From NCBI RefSeq assembly GCF_000384395.1, contig NZ_ARWE01000001.1:2134894-2198893 (forward strand): DNA of 64,000 nt, read 5' to 3'. Positions 16,856 to 27,081 of this stretch are shown here, piece by piece. Made by a program: the position numbers and the translations under genes. The notes beneath the pieces were generated by a model that made no database searches, was not told where the DNA came from, and was given only the letters and a program-made list of their open reading frames with translations. This stretch comes from Geopsychrobacter electrodiphilus DSM 16401. GTDB taxonomy: Bacteria > Desulfobacterota > Desulfuromonadia > Desulfuromonadales > Geopsychrobacteraceae. The first letter of the stretch is position 1. Each line of letters starts with the position of its first letter.

Positions 16856-19396
16856 TTAAAGCGTTTTTTCGTAACCAGCCATCTCGTCAAATTGCAGATA
16901 TTGATAAATGGTCTCTTTGTTGGGAGAAACCTTCTCTTTAAAAACTGTCATATATTCGGCCGGTGTTGGGAGTTTACCCAGAGTTGAAGTTACGGCTCCG
17001 AGTTCAGCTGACCCCAGATAAACCTTGGCCCCGTTCCCAATACGATCATCGAAGTTCCGGGTACTGGTGGAGAACATATTCACGCCATCGGGAACCCGAG
17101 CCTGATTGCCCATGCAGAGGGAACAACCCGCAATCTCAATTCGCGCGCCCATGGCGCTGAAAACCGAGAACACCGCCTCTTCCTTTAGTTTCGCCTGATC
17201 CATACGGGTCGGGGGGCAGATCCAGGTACGAACATTCGGATTGAATTTCTGACCACGCCAGATTTCAGCAGCTGCACGGAAATGACCGATATTGGTCATA
17301 CAGGAACCGAGGAAAATATCCTGAATCGGAGTCCCCTGAACATCGGACAGAAGCTTGACATCATCCGGATCATTCGGGCAGGCCAGAATAGGCTCTGTAA
17401 TTTCCGCCAGATCAATTTCGATCACTGCGGCATACTCGGCGTTGGTGTCTGCTTCGAGGAGCTTCGGCGCTTTGAGCCACTCGGTAACGGCATCGATACG
17501 ATTTTGCAAGGTCTGCGCATCTTGATAGCCATCGACAATCATCTTCTTCATCAGAGCAACGTTGGAGCGCAGGTAAGTGCTGACCGAGGCTTCACTCAGC
17601 TTAATGCAACCTGCTGCTGCACTTCGCTCGGCTGCAGCATCAGTCAGTTCAAAAGCCTGTTCAACGGAGAGGTCGGGCAGGCCTTCCATCTCAAGAATAC
17701 GACCGTTGAAAATATTAACCTTGTTCTTCTTGGGCACGGTCAGATGACCTTGCTTGATCGCCCAATAGGGGATGGCATTGACAGCATCGCGCAGGGTAAT
17801 ACCTTCGTTGAATTTACCCTTGAAACGCACCAGTACTGATTCTGGCATATCCAGCGGCATGAAACCAAGCGCACCGCCGAAGGCGACCAGACCAGACCCG
17901 GCGGGAAAGCTGATACCAATCGGGAAGCGGGTGTGAGAATCGCCGCCGGTGCCCACAGTGTCAGGGATCAGCAACCGGTTCAACCAGGAGTGGATGACGC
18001 CATCGCCAGGACGCAAGGGGACACCGGCACGATCAGAAATAAATTTTGGTAGGTTAGCGTGCATCTTCACATCTGCCGGCTTCGGATAGGCGGCGGTATG
18101 ACAGAACGACTGCATAAACAGCGGTGACAGAAACTTGAGGCAGGCCAATTCTTTAAGTTCATCTGCAGTCATCGGCCCGGTGGTATCTTGCGAACCAACT
18201 GTTGTCATCTTCGGCTCGCATGCGGTCCCGGGCAGAATCCCTTCGACGCCGCAAGCGCGACCGACCATTTTCTGGGCCTGAGTATAGCCCTGTCCCGCCT
18301 TGGGTATCGGATTTTCGGGCTGAGCGAAAAGAGCAGGTTCCTTCTTGCCGAGCGCCTTGCAGGCCATCGTTGTCACAGCGCGACCAATAATCAAAGGGAT
18401 GCGGCCACCCGCACGAAACTCATCAGGGACGGTATTCGGCTTAATATCAAAGGTCGATACCACATCACCGGCCTCATTGGTCACTTCACCCTTCACCGTA
18501 TTAATGGTGACGACATCACCCATATTCAGCTTGGTAACATCCATGCGCAGCGGCAGAGCACCGGAATCCTGAGCGGTGTTAAAGAAGATCGGCGCAATGA
18601 CGCTACCGATGATAACGCCGCCACGCCTTTTGTTCGGCACAGCGGGAATGTCATTACCAATGTACCAAAGCACACTATTACACGCCGACTTGCGGGAAGA
18701 GCCAGTACCAACGACATCCCCTACAAAAGCGACCTGATGACCAGCTTCACGCCATTTAGCAATTTCATTGATACCACCAGGGAAACGGGTTTTACCCATG
18801 GCTAAGGCGTGAAGTGGAATGTCAGGACGACTCCATGCATCGCCTGCCGGCGAGAAATCATCAGTATTAATTTCCCCTTCGACCTTGAACACTTTGACCT
18901 TAATCGTTTCGGCCACTCCTGATTTGCTGGTGAACCACTCGGCATCGGCCCAACTTTCAACAACCTGCTTGGCAGCAGAATTATTTTTCGAAAGAGCAAT
19001 GACCTGCAGAGCGGCATCATAAACGTATGTCATCCCGGACAGGGCGCTAACCGCCTCGTTTGCGAGCTCGGAGATTGATAACGCCTCAATCAAAGGTTGC
19101 ACGTTATAGCCACCGATCATCGTCCCGAGGATTTTAACCGCCTGGACCTTACTGATCAGCGACGAACTCTTGGCACCAGTGAGTATCTCCGCCAGAAAAG
19201 CCGCTTTAACCTCGGCCGCAGGGTCGACTCCGGGTGAAATCCGTTCAGTAAACAAGTTGAACAGAAAGGCTTCCTTTCCTGCAGGGGGATTTTGGAGCAA
19301 TTCGCATAATGATGCGGTTTGCTCGGGAGTCAATGGCAACGCCGGAATCCCCTGGGCGCTCCGTGCTTCTTCATGCTTCAAATAAGCTTCAATCAT
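16856..19396 (-). CDS. acnB: Aconitate hydratase B
   Basis: AcnB is the [4Fe-4S] aconitase that isomerises citrate to isocitrate in the TCA cycle, and many members also act on 2-methylisocitrate. The 846-residue protein has the AcnB order: N-terminal HEAT-like helical domain (1-160), swivelling domain (170-380), then the catalytic domains. Cluster ligands are in FLGSCMTN and AGCSLCMGNQ. Substrate-binding DSHTRFPIG is present. It is transcribed alone, with a TTGACA/palindrome promoter about 100 bases upstream that is shared with mdh and icd. Confidence 0.97.
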   Translation of the reverse strand: MIEAYLKHEEARSAQGIPALPLTPEQTASLCELLQNPPAGKEAFLFNLFTERISPGVDPAAEVKAAFLAEILTGAKSSSLISKVQAVKILGTMIGGYNVQPLIEALSISELANEAVSALSGMTYVYDAALQVIALSKNNSAAKQVVESWADAEWFTSKSGVAETIKVKVFKVEGEINTDDFSPAGDAWSRPDIPLHALAMGKTRFPGGINEIAKWREAGHQVAFVGDVVGTGSSRKSACNSVLWYIGNDIPAVPNKRRGGVIIGSVIAPIFFNTAQDSGALPLRMDVTKLNMGDVVTINTVKGEVTNEAGDVVSTFDIKPNTVPDEFRAGGRIPLIIGRAVTTMACKALGKKEPALFAQPENPIPKAGQGYTQAQKMVGRACGVEGILPGTACEPKMTTVGSQDTTGPMTADELKELACLKFLSPLFMQSFCHTAAYPKPADVKMHANLPKFISDRAGVPLRPGDGVIHSWLNRLLIPDTVGTGGDSHTRFPIGISFPAGSGLVAFGGALGFMPLDMPESVLVRFKGKFNEGITLRDAVNAIPYWAIKQGHLTVPKKNKVNIFNGRILEMEGLPDLSVEQAFELTDAAAERSAAAGCIKLSEASVSTYLRSNVALMKKMIVDGYQDAQTLQNRIDAVTEWLKAPKLLEADTNAEYAAVIEIDLAEITEPILACPNDPDDVKLLSDVQGTPIQDIFLGSCMTNIGHFRAAAEIWRGQKFNPNVRTWICPPTRMDQAKLKEEAVFSVFSAMGARIEIAGCSLCMGNQARVPDGVNMFSTSTRNFDDRIGNGAKVYLGSAELGAVTSTLGKLPTPAEYMTVFKEKVSPNKETIYQYLQFDEMAGYEKTL

Positions 19397-19495
19397 CTCT
19401 CTTCTCCATTATCAAGTGCGCAGCATCCGCTGCAAAACAACATCAAACCCTGGTCTCTGCGATACATAAAATGCACATGTGTCTCGCAGTTAATT

Positions 19496-19529
19496 GCATA
19501 CTGTATACGATCCAGAATAGCATTGTCAA
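19496..19529 (-). promoter_or_regulatory. acnB promoter with overlapping palindromic operator
   Basis: On the minus strand TTGACA (19524-19529) is followed after 15 bases by GTATACAGTATGC (19496-19508), which covers the expected -10 position. The 13-mer is identical, in inverse orientation, to the one before icd, and differs by one base from the one before mdh. Its near edge is 100 bases from the acnB start codon. Confidence 0.7.
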
Positions 19530-19621
19530 TCAATTGCCGGGCACTATTCCGGGCAAGATATCGATAACGTTTTACGAAATAGAGTTACACAAGTACTTAG
19601 TATTATTAGCTTATAGTTTAG

Positions 19622-19636
19622 TGACATATTGTGTCA
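19622..19636. repeat. Inverted repeat TGACA-N5-TGTCA
   Basis: TGACA-TATTG-TGTCA has the same half-sites and spacing as the element at 5686-5700 upstream of pilA. It may be a transcription factor site. It is about 90 bases upstream of the acnB -35 box and 60 bases upstream of the small ORF at 19696. Confidence 0.35.
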
Positions 19637-19695
19637 TTCCAAGCTTATAGAGTTACAGCAACAAAGAAAATATGCTGATTAGGAACGAGGAATCA

Positions 19696-19809
19696 ATGTT
19701 CGAAATACTCATGATAGTCTGCCTGATATTTCTCCCCTTAAGTCAACTCTTACCCCTGGGCCCCCAGACAAAAAAAGGGTCCGCACCAAAGTGCAGACCC
19801 TCAAAATAA
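19696..19809 (+). CDS. Possible small hydrophobic protein (37 aa)
   Basis: The frame starts at an ATG with GAGG five bases upstream and encodes a short membrane-like helix (MFEILMIVCLIFLPLSQLLP) followed by a basic, proline-containing tail (KKGSAPKCRPSK). Its last third runs through the FKBP terminator hairpin on the opposite strand. That argues against conservation of the tail. No promoter is clear. This is only a candidate. Confidence 0.25.
   Translation: MFEILMIVCLIFLPLSQLLPLGPQTKKGSAPKCRPSK
19770..19801 (-). terminator. Terminator of the FKBP gene
   Basis: On the minus strand the arms GGGTCTGCAC and GTGCGGACCC (one G-T pair) enclose a short loop and are followed by seven T residues, 24 bases past the FKBP stop. 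Confidence 0.85.
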
Positions 19810-19824
19810 GCTTGTTATAAGTAG

Positions 19825-20508
19825 TTATTTTTTAACGACCTTAAGCAATTCAACTTCAAAAACCAATGTGCTTCCCGGTCCGATAACCGGTGGTGCCCCA
19901 CGGTCTCCATAGGCGAGTTGAGGAGGGATAACAAGTTTGAGCTTACCCCCTTCTTTCATCAACTGCAAAGCTTCAGTCCAACCCGGAATGACACCACCAA
20001 CCCGAAAAGTTGCAGGCTGGCCACGTTTGTAGGAGCTATCAAATTCCGTCCCGTCAACAAGGGTACCACGATAGTTCACCGTAACTTGATCGTCAGCTGT
20101 AGGGGTAGCGCCTTTTCCGGCAGTCAACACTTCGTATTGCAGACCGCTGGCGGTCGTTTTAACACCAGTTTTTTTAGCGTTTTCGGCGAGAAAAGCCTTT
20201 CCGGCCGCCTTGTTGCTCTCAGACGCAACGGCAGCTTTGGCTTTCTGTTTTTCTTGCATCTCTTTCTGGAAAGCAACCAGAACTTTAACCATTTCATCTT
20301 CACTCAGAAGCGCATCAGTCTTATTGTAAGTCGCAGTCAATCCTGCCGTAAGTTGACCAAGATCGAGCTTAAGGTCCTGACGCAACAGGTCACTTCCGAT
20401 ACTCATGCCGATCGCGTAACTCAATTTTGACTGTCCATCTTCAAGAGGCGCACTAAAAGCAGGTGTCGCCAGACCGATGATGAGCAGCAACAAAGCCAAA
20501 CGTTTCAT
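19825..20508 (-). CDS. FKBP-type peptidyl-prolyl isomerase (FkpA/Mip type)
   Basis: This is a periplasmic prolyl isomerase and chaperone. The start chosen is the ATG at 20508, which has AAAGG seven bases upstream. An ATG five codons earlier has none. The 227 residues comprise a signal peptide (cleaved after TPAFSA), an FKBP_N dimerisation helix region (about 25-115) and an FKBP domain (about 125-225) with GTEFDSSYKRGQP, VIPGWTEAL, IPPQLAYGDRGAPPVIGP and TLVFEVELL. It stands between terminators and is therefore monocistronic. Confidence 0.93.
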   Translation of the reverse strand: MKRLALLLLIIGLATPAFSAPLEDGQSKLSYAIGMSIGSDLLRQDLKLDLGQLTAGLTATYNKTDALLSEDEMVKVLVAFQKEMQEKQKAKAAVASESNKAAGKAFLAENAKKTGVKTTASGLQYEVLTAGKGATPTADDQVTVNYRGTLVDGTEFDSSYKRGQPATFRVGGVIPGWTEALQLMKEGGKLKLVIPPQLAYGDRGAPPVIGPGSTLVFEVELLKVVKK

Positions 20509-20535
20509 GTTTAAACCTTTCATCTTAATAAAAGT

Positions 20536-20566
20536 AAAAAAAGACCCGGCACAATAGCCGGGTCCA
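20536..20566 (-). terminator. Terminator of the korDABC operon
   Basis: On the minus strand GACCCGGC-TATTGT-GCCGGGTC is followed by a run of T residues, 34 bases past the korC stop. Confidence 0.88.
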
Positions 20567-20600
20567 GATAATAACAGTCAGATTCTAAAAATCAAAAGTT

Positions 20601-21152
20601 TTATTTTCCCAGCGCTTCTTTGACTTTCTGGAAACCGATGCTGTAGGCCTTTTTATTCAATTCAATAAAGGCCTCGGGAACTTTAGCTAGAACAGCTTTC
20701 TCACCGGATTCACGTGAAACAACATCAGTCAGTGCTATCATCGCCCCGAGGGCGACGACGTTGGCCACGATTTCACGGCCAATTTCCTCTTTAGCGGTGC
20801 GCATGATCGGAATTTTGACCACTCTGAAATCGCCAACCGGAACATTCTTCACAAAATCGGTATCGATCAGCAGCACGCCACCCGGCTTAATGCCATTGGC
20901 ATATTTATCCGCAGCCACCTGGGTCATGGCCAAGCAGGCATCGACAACTGTTGCCTTGGGATAATCGATGGGGCTATCCGAGATAATAACCTCAGATTTA
21001 GATGCTCCACCACGAGCCTCAGGACCGTAGCTTTGCGACTGGACAGCGTACTTGCCTTCAACAATTGAAGCTGCCTCCGCTAAAATAATTCCGGCCGTAA
21101 TCAAGCCCTGACCACCAGCACCGGAAAAACGAATTTCATATCTTTCTGCCAT
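20601..21152 (-). CDS. korC: 2-oxoglutarate:ferredoxin oxidoreductase, gamma subunit
   Basis: KorC is the small catalytic-domain subunit of the CoA-acylating 2-oxoacid oxidoreductase that makes succinyl-CoA and reduced ferredoxin. The 183 residues begin with RFSGAGGQGLITAG and contain QSYGPEARGGASKSEVIIS, both hallmarks of the gamma domain. It is the last gene of korD-korA-korB-korC, 22 bases after korB. Assignment to 2-oxoglutarate rather than pyruvate rests on operon composition and the neighbouring TCA genes. Confidence 0.92.
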   Translation of the reverse strand: MAERYEIRFSGAGGQGLITAGIILAEAASIVEGKYAVQSQSYGPEARGGASKSEVIISDSPIDYPKATVVDACLAMTQVAADKYANGIKPGGVLLIDTDFVKNVPVGDFRVVKIPIMRTAKEEIGREIVANVVALGAMIALTDVVSRESGEKAVLAKVPEAFIELNKKAYSIGFQKVKEALGK

Positions 21153-21174
21153 GATTCAAATCTCCTTGAGTTGA

Positions 21175-21990
21175 TCAGAGGCCCTGAGCGCGTTGTATGA
21201 CCTTGGCATATTGCTCAGTGTACTCAGGACGGTCTTCTTTATGCAGCACACCGGTCAAAACCTTGCCTTCGAGTTGTTCTGGGGTCATCTTGGCGGCGGC
21301 GGCAACAGGAACAGCAATGTCCTTGAGACGCTTCATCATGTCGATAACGCTACGAAATTTGTTGCGACGACCGTAGGTGGTCGGGCAGTCGTCGAGAATT
21401 TCGATAACGGCCATCCCCTTGTGCTTGATCCCCTCGGCGATCAACTTATCGATCTGAGCTGCATGGAATGCAGTACCACGAGCAACGAAGGTCGCACCAG
21501 CACCAATTGCCAACTTGGCGATATCAAATGTCGGATCGGGGTTACCGTAAACCGTGGTCGACGCCAGGGCTCCGGTCGGCGTGCAGGGTGAGAACTGACC
21601 ACCGGTCATTCCGTAAATATTGTTGTTCATGATGAGGTAGGTCATATCGATATTACGCCGACAGGCGTGGATAAAGTGATTACCACCGATCGCGGTACAG
21701 TCACCATCGCCACTGACAACTAGCACCGTCATCTCCGGCTTGGCCATTTTGACCCCGGTAGCGAAGGCTGCAGCCCGACCGTGAGCAGTATGCAGGGTAC
21801 AGGAATCGATATAGCCGGGCAGTCGACTGGCACAACCGATACCCGAGACGATGGCCGTCTGCTTAAGATCGAGTTCACAGGTGTCCATTGCCCGAATCAA
21901 GCCCTTCATGACAATCCCGTGACCGCAGCCTGGGCACCAGATATGCGGCAGCTTGCCAGGACGGAGTGATTTTTCGTAATCGTAAGCCAT
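21175..21990 (-). CDS. korB: 2-oxoglutarate:ferredoxin oxidoreductase, beta (TPP) subunit
   Basis: KorB binds thiamine pyrophosphate. The 271 residues show WCPGCGHGI at about 18-26, the GDGD motif (VVSGDGDCTAIGGNH) and NNNIYGMTGGQ of the TPP/Mg site. It functions with KorA, KorC and KorD in oxidative decarboxylation of 2-oxoglutarate during acetate oxidation. It starts three bases after korA ends. Confidence 0.95.
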   Translation of the reverse strand: MAYDYEKSLRPGKLPHIWCPGCGHGIVMKGLIRAMDTCELDLKQTAIVSGIGCASRLPGYIDSCTLHTAHGRAAAFATGVKMAKPEMTVLVVSGDGDCTAIGGNHFIHACRRNIDMTYLIMNNNIYGMTGGQFSPCTPTGALASTTVYGNPDPTFDIAKLAIGAGATFVARGTAFHAAQIDKLIAEGIKHKGMAVIEILDDCPTTYGRRNKFRSVIDMMKRLKDIAVPVAAAAKMTPEQLEGKVLTGVLHKEDRPEYTEQYAKVIQRAQGL

Positions 21991-21992
21991 TA

Positions 21993-23123
21993 TTAGACCT
22001 CCTTGACCTTGTCGATGATCTGGCCGGGATTAATCGGCTCCCCATCGACACGCCCGATATGGGAAACTGCACAATTCCCCTTTGCCACGCGCTCAACCTC
22101 ACGCACCATCTGTCCCAGGTTCATCTCAGGGCAGATGATCGCCTTAGCCTGAGCAGCCAGTTCGGCAACACGCTTCTCCGGGAAGGGCCACATGGTCAGA
22201 GGACGGAACAGGCCAGCCTTCACGCCCTCTTTACGCAATTCATTAACTGCGTAACGAGCACTACGACTGGTCGAGCCATAAGCAAAAATAACAACCTCGG
22301 CGTCATCCAGCAGATATTCATCATTCTTCTGGATATCGTCCTGATTCAGCAGGACTTTGTCGATCTGACGCCGTTCTTCTGCGTCTACCAGTTCAGCTTT
22401 GGTAGTGGGGAAGCCGTCAGCGGCCTTATTCAGACCGGTCACATGAAAACGGTAGCCACTGCCGAAAGAAGCCAGCGGCGGAACAAGACCCTTACTTGAA
22501 TCATAAGGTTTGTATTCCTCTGGTGTTGCCGTAGGAACTTCACGGTTAATAACCTCAAGTTCGCCGGGCTCAGCGAACACCACCCGCTCGCGCATATGCG
22601 CGCAGATTTCATCAAGCTGAATCTGAACCGGCATGCGATATTTCTCGGCCAGATTGAAGGCCCGCACGGTCTCTTCGTAGATCTCCTGGCATGAGGCTGG
22701 AGTCAGAACAATCGCCGCATGGTCGCCGTGGGTTCCCCACATCGCCTGCTGCATATCCGACTGACTCGGACCGGTCGGCATACCGGTCGAAGGACCGCCA
22801 CGCTGGACGTTAACGATGACACAGGGGACTTCAGCAATGCAGGCATAGCCAAGCAGTTCCTGTTTGAGCGACATACCCGGCCCGGACGTGGAATCGAGAG
22901 CCTTGGCCCCGGTCAAGGCGGCGCCGATCAGTGCGGCAGTCGCACCGATCTCATCTTCCATTTGAATAAATGTTCCACCAATTTTGGGAAGTTCGATCGA
23001 CAGAACTTCGGCAACCTCGGTTGACGGAGTAATCGGATAACCAGCGAAGAAATTGCAGCCAGCATAGAGCGCACCTTGAGCACACGCTTCATTGCCCTGC
23101 ATAAGAGCTACTTTTTTAGCCAC
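21993..23123 (-). CDS. korA: 2-oxoglutarate:ferredoxin oxidoreductase, alpha subunit
   Basis: KorA is the 376-residue alpha subunit. It carries the pyrimidine-binding-like domain (GNEACAQGALYAGCNFFAGY, then PSTEVAE and STSGPGMSLKQE) and a C-terminal transketolase-like domain (VVIFAYGSTSRSARYAV). The start is GTG, supported by a strong AGGAGG seven bases upstream. korD lies 20 bases upstream and korB three bases downstream. Confidence 0.95.
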   Translation of the reverse strand: MAKKVALMQGNEACAQGALYAGCNFFAGYPITPSTEVAEVLSIELPKIGGTFIQMEDEIGATAALIGAALTGAKALDSTSGPGMSLKQELLGYACIAEVPCVIVNVQRGGPSTGMPTGPSQSDMQQAMWGTHGDHAAIVLTPASCQEIYEETVRAFNLAEKYRMPVQIQLDEICAHMRERVVFAEPGELEVINREVPTATPEEYKPYDSSKGLVPPLASFGSGYRFHVTGLNKAADGFPTTKAELVDAEERRQIDKVLLNQDDIQKNDEYLLDDAEVVIFAYGSTSRSARYAVNELRKEGVKAGLFRPLTMWPFPEKRVAELAAQAKAIICPEMNLGQMVREVERVAKGNCAVSHIGRVDGEPINPGQIIDKVKEV

Positions 23124-23143
23124 GAACCAACCTCCTGTCTCGA

Positions 23144-23341
23144 CTACAGCTTGTGAACTTTAATGGCAAAGTCAGGGCAACGCAGTTCACACTGCATACA
23201 TGCGATGCAAGCATCGGCATTCTCGACTTTCGCTACAAAGGCATCGATCGCCAGCACTTTCGTGGGGCAGAATTCTACACAAATACTGCACCCTTTACAG
23301 TACCGTTCGTTGATCTCAATATTCGCTTTCGCACCGCTCAT
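23144..23341 (-). CDS. korD: 2-oxoglutarate:ferredoxin oxidoreductase, ferredoxin-like delta subunit
   Basis: This small 2[4Fe-4S] protein has the clusters CKGCSICVEFCP and CIACMQCELRCP and passes electrons out of the Kor complex. The start chosen is the ATG at 23341 (MSGAKANIEI), preceded by AGGAG, giving 65 residues. A longer frame adds an Arg-rich leader that is unlikely to be translated. It is the first gene of the kor operon. Confidence 0.92.
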   Translation of the reverse strand: MSGAKANIEINERYCKGCSICVEFCPTKVLAIDAFVAKVENADACIACMQCELRCPDFAIKVHKL

Positions 23342-23482
23342 TCGTATTCTTCTCCTTGCACGTTTTGGTCTGTCCTGCGACAGATATGACAAAGCGGCGG
23401 AATCCTACCACAGGCGGCAAACCCAAGCCAATAAAAACTTGTCTACAGGTTTTCCCGCATATTCCGCTTGTCTCTCCAGTAA

Positions 23483-23512
23483 ATACCCGGTATCAAAAGT
23501 CACATACCGTAT
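23483..23512. promoter_or_regulatory. ATAC-N-GTAT motifs upstream of kor
   Basis: ATACCGTAT (23504-23512) matches the ATAC-N1-GTAT core of the acnB/mdh/icd operator. ATACCCGGTAT (23483-23493) has the same half-sites with a three-base centre. The two are about two helical turns apart, 140-170 bases upstream of korD. No TTGACA box is aligned with them, so this is a weaker case. Confidence 0.4.
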
Positions 23513-23538
23513 TATTCAGATATTGTAATATTAGTATT

Positions 23539-23576
23539 CGATAAGAGGGGTAGCCAGGTGGCTACCCCTCTTATCG
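23539..23576 (-). terminator. Hairpin downstream of mdh
   Basis: A perfect 17-bp inverted repeat with a four-base loop (CGATAAGAGGGGTAGCC / GGCTACCCCTCTTATCG) lies 22 bases past the mdh stop. There is no long T run. It probably ends the mdh transcript or protects its 3' end. Confidence 0.7.
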
Positions 23577-23598
23577 TGCTGTTAAATAATAATAGAAC

Positions 23599-24567
<969 letters not shown>

Positions 24568-24653
24568 CTAGTCAGACTTAATTAGGCCTGCAGCATTTGT
24601 CAGGCACGGTTATCCCTCATCTAGCGAATAAAACCCCATATAATCTATATGCT

Positions 24654-24686
24654 GTATACAGTATACAAACGATATTTTACTGTCAA
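24654..24686 (-). promoter_or_regulatory. mdh promoter with overlapping palindromic operator
   Basis: On the minus strand TTGACA (24681-24686) is followed by 17 bases and TACTGT as the -10 box. The 13-bp palindrome GTATACTGTATAC (24654-24666) covers that -10 box. The gap from TTGACA to the palindrome is 14 bases, as for icd. The near edge is 99 bases from the start codon. Confidence 0.75.
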
Positions 24687-24785
24687 GATGCCTTTATACT
24701 TTGAAGTCATTTTAACAGAAGCAGTCATTACCAGCCTCTCACCTCTTGAAAAGAGGTCTGATTGAACATCGGATCAATCAACATG

Positions 24786-24821
24786 AAAAGGGGCGAAACT
24801 GCAACAGGTTTCGCCCCTTTT
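24786..24821 (-). terminator. Terminator of icd
   Basis: Arms of 14 bp (AAAAGGGGCGAAAC and GTTTCGCCCCTTTT) enclose an eight-base loop, 25 bases past the icd stop. The remaining bases up to mdh hold the mdh promoter and a small 7-bp inverted repeat near 24745. Confidence 0.88.
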
Positions 24822-24846
24822 CCCAACAAAAACTGTGAATTAAAAA

Positions 24847-27081
24847 TCAGTTAATAGCGTTAATAATCGCATTGAAGGTCGCGCTTGGGCGCATCGCTTT
24901 TTCGGTCATGCCAGCGTCTGGCTTGTAGTACCCGCCGATATCAACGGGGCTACCCTGAGCGGCAAGTAACTCTGCATTGATCTTGGCTTCATTCGCTTCG
25001 AGAGCTGCAGCAACATCGATGAAGCGGGCTTTAAGTTCTGCATCCTTGGTTTGAGACGCCAACGCCTTCGCCCAATATAAAGCCAGATAAAAACTGCTAC
25101 CCCGATTATCAATCTCATTCACTTTGCGCGAAGGCGCCTTGGAGTTTTCCAGGTAATCTGAAACGGCCTGATCAAGGGTATCCGCGAACAGCTGCACCCG
25201 GGCATTACCAGTCCGATTGGCTACATGTTCAAGAGCCGGCACCAGCGCGCAGTACTCACCCAAAGAATCCCAACGCAGGTGGCCCTCTTTAAGGAACTGC
25301 TCGACATGTTTAGGAGCCGAACCGCCCGCGCCGGTCTCAAACAGCCCACCTCCTTGAAGCAGAGGCACGATAGAAAGCATTCTGGCACTGGTCCCCAGTT
25401 CGAGAATCGGGAAAAGGTCAGTCAGGTAATCACGCAGCGCATTGCCGGTAACGGTAACGGTATCTAAGCCCTTTCTAGCTCTGTCACAGGCTAACTGCAT
25501 CGCTGCGTCAGGCGTCATAATACGAATGTCGAGTCCGGTCGTATCGTGGTTTTTCAGATAGGTTTCAACTTTTTTGATAAGCTGGGCGTCGTGACCGCGC
25601 TTGGAATCCAACCAGAAAACAGTCGGGACACCACTGGCCTTGGCACGCGTGACGGCCAACTTGACCCAGTCCTGAATCGGAGCGTCTTTGGTCTGACAGG
25701 AGCGAAAGACATCACCCTCTTCAACAGACTGCTCCAGCAGGGTCGCACCCGAAGCATCGACAACCTGGATTTTACCCTTGCCGGTGGCACGAAAGGTTTT
25801 GTCATGGGAACCATATTCCTCTGCCTTCTGCGCCATCAACCCGACATTGGAGACATGCCCCATGGTCGCAGGATCAAATTGACCGTGTTTCTGACAATCC
25901 TCGATGACGGTCTGATAGATAGTGGCGTAACACCGGTCAGGAATCATGGCGATGGTATCCTGCAGTTCATCCTGAAGGTTCCACATCCGACCACCATCAC
26001 GAACTACAACAGGCATCGAAGCATCGATGATGACATCATTCGGTACGTGCAGATTAGTGATCCCCTTACGGGAGTCAACCATTGCCAGAGCAGGGCGGGT
26101 TTTGTAAACCGCCATGATGTCCGCTTCAATTTCAGCTCTTTTTGCTTCTGGCAGACGCTGGATTTTTACATAAACATCCCCCAGACCGTTGCTGACATTT
26201 ACGCCCAACTCCTTGAAGGTCGCGCCATGTTTCTCGAAGACATCCTTATAATAGACGGTGACGCACTGACCGAAGATATAAGGGTCTGAGATTTTCATCA
26301 TCGTCGCCTTGAGGTGCAGAGAGAGTAGCACCCCTTCATTTTTCGCGTTTTCAATCTGCTCGGCGTAAAATTTGCGGAGTGCCTTAATGTTGATCGTCGA
26401 GGAGTCAAGAACCTCCCCTGCCTGCACGGGCATTGCTTTTTTCAATACGCTTACGCTGCCATCAGCCGCGACAAATTCATAATTAACCGTAGTCGCCTCT
26501 TTAAGAGTCACTGAAGTCTCGCTGCCGTAAAAATCATCTGCCGTCATGTGGGCCACACGAGTTTTGGATCCAGCGGGCCAGGGTTTCATCATGCGATGAG
26601 GATTTTTCTGAGCAAATTTCTTGACCGAAGCAGCGGCCCTGCGGTCGGAGTTCCCTTCCCGCAAGACAGGATTGACAGCGCTGCCCAGACATTTGGCGAA
26701 TCTGGTTTGTAGTGCCTTATCAGCCTCAGTCTTAGGTTCTTCAGGATAATCAGGGATGTCGAACCCCTTAGCCTGAAGTTCTTTAATCGCCGCCTGCAGT
26801 TGGGGGATGGAGGCGCTGACATTCGGTAACTTAATAATGTTGGCCGTTGGATCCTGTGTCAGATCACCGAGCTGGGCTAGATAGTCGGCGACTTTCTGAT
26901 TGTCATTCAACTTGTCAGGAAAGTTGGCCAGGATTCGACCAGACAGGGAGATATCTCGCGTTTCAACCGAGACTCCGGAGCCCTGAAGATACTTTTGAAC
27001 AATCGGAAGCAGGGCGTAGGTTGCCAGGGCGGGAGCTTCATCAATTTCTGACCAAATTATTGTCGATGTTTCCTTTGACAT
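24847..27081 (-). CDS. icd: Isocitrate dehydrogenase (NADP), monomeric type
   Basis: Icd catalyses oxidative decarboxylation of isocitrate to 2-oxoglutarate with NADPH formation. The 744 residues match the monomeric IDH family in length and sequence. Examples are [18 protein letters not shown]-like and [10 protein letters not shown] segments, [12 protein letters not shown], and the conserved ending in [11 protein letters not shown]. This family is unrelated in length to the dimeric enzyme of about 415 residues. It is monocistronic, between a shared-operator promoter and a strong terminator. Confidence 0.96.
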   Translation of the reverse strand: MSKETSTIIWSEIDEAPALATYALLPIVQKYLQGSGVSVETRDISLSGRILANFPDKLNDNQKVADYLAQLGDLTQDPTANIIKLPNVSASIPQLQAAIKELQAKGFDIPDYPEEPKTEADKALQTRFAKCLGSAVNPVLREGNSDRRAAASVKKFAQKNPHRMMKPWPAGSKTRVAHMTADDFYGSETSVTLKEATTVNYEFVAADGSVSVLKKAMPVQAGEVLDSSTINIKALRKFYAEQIENAKNEGVLLSLHLKATMMKISDPYIFGQCVTVYYKDVFEKHGATFKELGVNVSNGLGDVYVKIQRLPEAKRAEIEADIMAVYKTRPALAMVDSRKGITNLHVPNDVIIDASMPVVVRDGGRMWNLQDELQDTIAMIPDRCYATIYQTVIEDCQKHGQFDPATMGHVSNVGLMAQKAEEYGSHDKTFRATGKGKIQVVDASGATLLEQSVEEGDVFRSCQTKDAPIQDWVKLAVTRAKASGVPTVFWLDSKRGHDAQLIKKVETYLKNHDTTGLDIRIMTPDAAMQLACDRARKGLDTVTVTGNALRDYLTDLFPILELGTSARMLSIVPLLQGGGLFETGAGGSAPKHVEQFLKEGHLRWDSLGEYCALVPALEHVANRTGNARVQLFADTLDQAVSDYLENSKAPSRKVNEIDNRGSSFYLALYWAKALASQTKDAELKARFIDVAAALEANEAKINAELLAAQGSPVDIGGYYKPDAGMTEKAMRPSATFNAIINAIN

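Larger units (their letters stand above)
19397..19824. other. Intergenic region acnB-FKBP
   Basis: This 428-base gap holds the acnB promoter/operator, an inverted repeat at 19622-19636, a possible 37-codon ORF on the plus strand and the FKBP terminator. Nothing else is evident. Confidence 0.6.

Noticed and set aside
23539-23576. Perfect 17-bp inverted repeat as a mobile element or attachment site
   Set aside because: A single hairpin right after the mdh stop, with a four-base loop, is best explained as a transcript end.
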